From: Seiridium cupressi
Taxonomy: Eukaryota; Ascomycota; Sordariomycetes; Amphisphaeriales; Sporocadaceae
NCBI GenBank assembly: GCA_036674765.1
Contig: JARVKI010000085.1
Span: forward strand, 124,001 to 188,000
Direction: 5' to 3'
DNA: 64,000 nucleotides
The notes beneath the pieces are model-generated. The model was not told the DNA's origin and searched no databases. It saw only the letters and a program-made list of their open reading frames with translations. The first letter of the stretch is position 1, and each line of letters starts with the position of its first letter. The position numbers and the translations under genes are program-made. Shown in pieces: positions 60,370 to 64,000 of this stretch.

Positions 60370-61560
60370 TGGTTTAATTTACGATTTAACGCGTCGGCTT
60401 TTCCGTTTTTTAATCCTTTTTAATAAATAATAATAAAGTTAAAGTTTATTAAACACTTTAATTATCGTATTTATTATTTATTAAGTTTTTTATTATTAAT
60501 AAACGATATTAAATTTTTATAATTAGTATAAATTTTAATTTAATATATTATTTTATTAAAATAGTGTTTTTATTCTTTAAATATTTTAATAATTATTATT
60601 AATTCCTTATTATAAATTTAATAATTAAGCTTTAATCCGTTAAACTTTTTAAAATAGTAAGCGATTAAGTGTAACTTTTTATCGTCTTTTCGCTGGCTAA
60701 ATTAACCGCCGATCGCGTAATCCGATACGTTAGTTTCGACTTTAAATTTTTTATTAGGGTCGGTTATAATTATAACGGGTTTTTCCGTTATTCTTTTTTT
60801 AAGTTTTTTAAACGCTTATTATTTAGTATAAATTTATTAAAATAATAAATCCTTTTTAATTAAATTTATTAAAAGGCTTTTTATTTTTATAAAGTTAAGG
60901 ATAAATATTTTATAATAATTTATTAACTTTAAAAAGGATTATATATTTATAATATTTTAAAATATTAATTATTCTTTAATTATTATTATTTTAAAATCCT
61001 TTATTCGGATTTCTTTTAAAGATATTACGTATTTTACGAAAATAATTTTTTATTAATAAAATTTACTTTTTTCCGGGTTTATTAAAAGATTTACTTTTTA
61101 TAATTTTTTAAATATTATTACGACGTATCGTTTATATTTTTCGATTATATTTAAAAATATAAATATATCGTCGAAATAAATTATTACGAATTTATTTAAA
61201 AAGTTTTTATAATATTATATTAATTATATTTTAAAAACTTATAAATACGTTTATAAATTAAAAAGATATAATTAAATATTTAAAATATCCGTATTTATTA
61301 TAAAATATTATTTTTTATTCGTTACCTTTTTTAATCTTAATTAATTTATATATATTAAGTAAATTTAAAGTTATAAACTATTTAGCGCCGTATAATTTAT
61401 TTTGTAAGTTTTTAATTAAAAGTAAAAGGTATTTATTTTTAATCGTAATTTCGTTAAGTTTTCGATAATCGATATAAGGTTTTTATTTAAGCTTCCCGTT
61501 TTTACTCTTTTTTAATATAAAAAGTATCGGGTATTTTACGGGTAAAATAGATTTTTTAAT
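60370..61560 (-). pseudogene. Retrotransposon reverse transcriptase and RNase H relic
   Basis: Minus strand. IDYRKLNEITIKN lies at about 61435-61475 and the catalytic box YFDDIFIF at about 61155-61178, with the Asp pair retained. RNase H follows: VETNVSDYAIGG near 60735 (catalytic Asp of TDAS replaced by Asn), then a stop where Gln is expected, then HLIAYY. The connection motif GKADALN lies near 60384-60405. Many TAA/TAG codons replace Trp and Gln codons, as RIP on both strands predicts. Confidence 0.85.
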
Positions 61561-63479
61561 TTATTTTTTTAATAATATTTCGTTAAAGTATTTTTTTAAA
61601 TGCTTTTTTATATTATAACCGTATTAAGTAAATAAATATAAAATATAGTTTTATACTTTTTTTTAAAAGTATTTCGTAATCGAATTTTATATTTAATTTT
61701 CTATTAAATAAATCGTTAAATTTTTTATATTTTTTAAGTATTTTATATATAAGTTTTAGTTTAATATTCTTAGTTATAACGTAAAATTTAAGTATTTTAA
61801 GCTTATTTAAAGGTTTTTTTATTAAGCGTTATTTAAAGGTTAAGTTTTTTTTTAATATATTTTATTAAAACTGGTTTATATTTTAATTTACTCGGGGATT
61901 ATTCGCTTATAATTAAGGTATTTTTAAAATTAAATCGTAATTTATAATTTTTATAATATTATACGTAAGTTTTTTATTATAATTTTAAATATAAATTTAA
62001 ATATATATAATCTTTATATCGATAATTTTATTATTATATATTATTAATTTTTTATTTATAATTTTAAATTAATAAAGCGTTTTTTTTTATTTTTATAATA
62101 TTTAAAATTTATTAACGATTTATAACGAGATAAAATTTCTTTAAGCTTTTATATTAATTAAAGCCTAAATATTTTAATTTATAATCCGTATTTTAATTAT
62201 AAAATGGTTATATACGCTTATTTTTATAACGTATAAGGATTTAATATTTAACCGTTATTATCCCGTTATATATAGTTTTAATCGTTTTTTAAACGCTTAT
62301 CGCGTCGGTAATATCGTCGTTACTCTTTCTTATTTTTTGCTTTTTAATAAATAAAAGCGTAATTTATATATAAATCTTCCCGGCTCCGGTATATTAAAGG
62401 TTTATTATATTTTTATTTATTAACTTCTTACTTTATTTTTAATTTTATAAAGATTTATAATATTATTTATATAAAAAGCGTTAATTTTTTATTTTATCGT
62501 TATATTTAAATCTTATTTATAATTTTATAAACTTATAATCCGATTTTTTCGTTACGTTATTTTTTAAACGCTTTTTTAATTAGTTTTTTAGGGTCGTTTT
62601 TTCCTTTTTATTAACTTATAATAATATTAAATAAAAGGGATTTTAATTTAATTAAAAGTCGTTTTATTTTATTATATTCTTTAATTTGCCTTTAAATTAA
62701 GCTTTTTTTATTAGCGTAAATTAAGTATTTATTAATTTTATATTAGTTTTACGTTCGCAATTTTAAAGCGTATTCGCGTATTTTTTATAAATCGCTAATA
62801 ATTACCGCGTATCTTTAAAAGTTTTTATAAATAATAATAACGTTTTTTATTTATTTTTTAGCTTATAATACTTTAATAAAGTTTAATTCCAGTTTTTTAG
62901 GGAAAAATTTATATTTTAGTTTCTTTTTAAAATATCGGTTATATAACCGGTTAATATAATTAATTTAAAATATATTTATATAATTTAAATGTTTTATTTT
63001 TAATTAAGTATTATTTTTAAATACCGTATAAAAGGTATAAACGTTTTTAAACCTGTCTTTTATAATAGCTTTTATTAAAATATTTTTAAGTTTTAAAACG
63101 TTATAAAATGACTTTTTAAAAATAATTACCGTTTTAAAATCGTTTTAATATTTAACGGATTACCGTATTATAACGAGAACTTTATTAGTTTTTTTTTTTA
63201 ATTAATCGTAGCTTTAATACGTCGGTTTAATTTAAAGTTTCTTTTTTTTTTATTATTATTCCGTATAACGGATAATAACTTGGTTTTAATCGGATTTATT
63301 TCCGTTTTCGTCGGAGTACGTAAAGTGTTTATAAGCGTTAATTTATCGTTTTATAAGGCTTTTTCCTATTACCGCGATGGTTTTAATAACCGGTATTATA
63401 AAATATTATCTTACTCCGTCTTTATTTATTTTATATACTTTATATTAATTATTATAATATACCGTTTAAAATAAGTTAT

Positions 63480-64000
63480 TATATTTAATTAGTTTTTTAT
63501 AATAAAGTTAAATTATCGTCTTTTTAAAATTAATTTAAAGGGTCGCTCCTTTTTAAGCGAGCGGTATCCGTTAATAAAGTGTTTTATCTTTTTATAATTA
63601 TAATATATTACCGATTCTTTATCGTATTTACCGTTTTTTCGCTTTATAATATTAAAATTTATAAGTTTATTATGTTTTTTATAAAACGTTTTTCCGCGCT
63701 AATCGTTTTTAAGCGTTATTAATTATTTTAACGTAATCGATTAATATTAATTTAAAGTCGTATTTACGCATTAATCCGTAGTCCTTTTAACTGTCCTCGT
63801 TTTTCGAGTTGTTTTTTATATAAGCGGTTATCGATTTTAATAATCCTTTTAATATAAATATCGAGGTCTTTTAGTCGATCTTTTTTAGTAATTTCGTCTT
63901 TAATGCTTTTTTTAAACCCTGCGTAAAAAAGCGTTATAAAGGCGTTATCGTCGCTTTATTCGGTTTTAAAAACGATTTACTTAAATTTTAATACGTATTT
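63480..64000 (-). pseudogene. Retrotransposon Gag relic, C-terminal part
   Basis: The minus strand near 63760-63960 reads LFYAGFKKSIKDEI followed by a segment ending KIDNRLYKK, matching the end of fungal Ty3 Gag capsid domains. At 63564-63605 lies the zinc knuckle: spacing C-x2-C-x4-H-x4-C is kept but every cysteine codon has become tyrosine (TAT/TAC) while the histidine remains. Gag would normally package the element RNA. Truncated by the window edge. Confidence 0.75.

Larger units (their letters stand above)
57040..64000 (-). mobile_element. RIP-destroyed Ty3/gypsy LTR retrotransposon (runs off right edge)
   Basis: About 7 kb of extreme AT richness in which CA and TG dinucleotides are almost absent while TA is dominant and CG survives, the signature of RIP (CpA to TpA). 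Reading the minus strand gives Gag, reverse transcriptase, RNase H and integrase relics in the Ty3/gypsy order from right to left. Terminal LTRs cannot be delimited: one end lies outside the window and the other is blurred near 57.0-58.9 kb. Confidence 0.9.

Noticed and set aside
63280..63474. 64-residue plus-strand frame in the AT-rich end
   Set aside because: A by-product of RIP composition, antisense to the Gag-Pol relic.
1..64000. tRNA, rRNA or CRISPR elements
   Set aside because: No cloverleaf with A/B boxes, no conserved rRNA sequence and no regularly spaced repeats were noticed by eye; a covariance-model scan was not possible.

Overview
The window looks like a piece of a filamentous ascomycete genome, probably a Eurotiomycete. 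Genes are split by short introns of about 50-80 bp with GTRNGT donors and CTNAN branch points, families are typically fungal (CYP monooxygenases, DUF3468 factors, HET, NCS1, PR-1), and the right end is a repeat-induced-point-mutation (RIP) desert. All positions come from reading the bases; no similarity search was run.

Layout. 1-5.7 kb: conserved genes, namely a CLC chloride channel cut by the left edge, a neurochondrin-family protein and a cytochrome P450. 6.3-14.4 kb: accessory DNA with a decayed allantoate-permease-like MFS gene, an intact LigB-type ring-opening dioxygenase, pieces of an unrecognised membrane protein and a reading frame broken only by two nonsense codons. 15.4-16.2 kb: secreted PR-1/CAP protein. 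18.6-24.6 kb: a divergent pair, an NCS1 permease and a fused hydantoinase/oxoprolinase-DUF917 protein, which reads as an uptake and ring-opening module for a hydantoin-like cyclic ureide. 24.8-32.5 kb: a small membrane/coiled-coil protein, a secreted carboxylesterase pseudogene, an intact SDR and a pseudogene of a fungal transcription factor. 33-43.4 kb: oxidative genes (pisatin-demethylase-like P450, FAD monooxygenase, secreted carboxylesterase, dimeric-barrel protein) without any PKS, NRPS or terpene synthase in view, plus a candidate LTR. 44.4-51.8 kb: a divergent pair of long, intron-poor, broken genes, one a DUF6603 protein and the other an uncharacterised partner, with a solo LTR (5-bp target duplication) between them. 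52.8-56.8 kb: a multi-pass membrane gene with two in-frame TAG codons, divergent from an intact HET-domain gene. 57.0-64.0 kb: a RIP-destroyed Ty3/gypsy retrotransposon on the minus strand, with recognisable Gag, reverse transcriptase, RNase H and integrase relics.

Theme. About half of the accessory genes are broken. Six premature stops are TAG, as a CAG-to-TAG (CpA to TpA) change would give, which is the context RIP uses in the retroelement next door. Intact genes (dioxygenase, NCS1/hydantoinase pair, SDR, both P450s, FMO, esterase, HET) are interspersed among the wrecks. No tRNA, rRNA or CRISPR array was seen.
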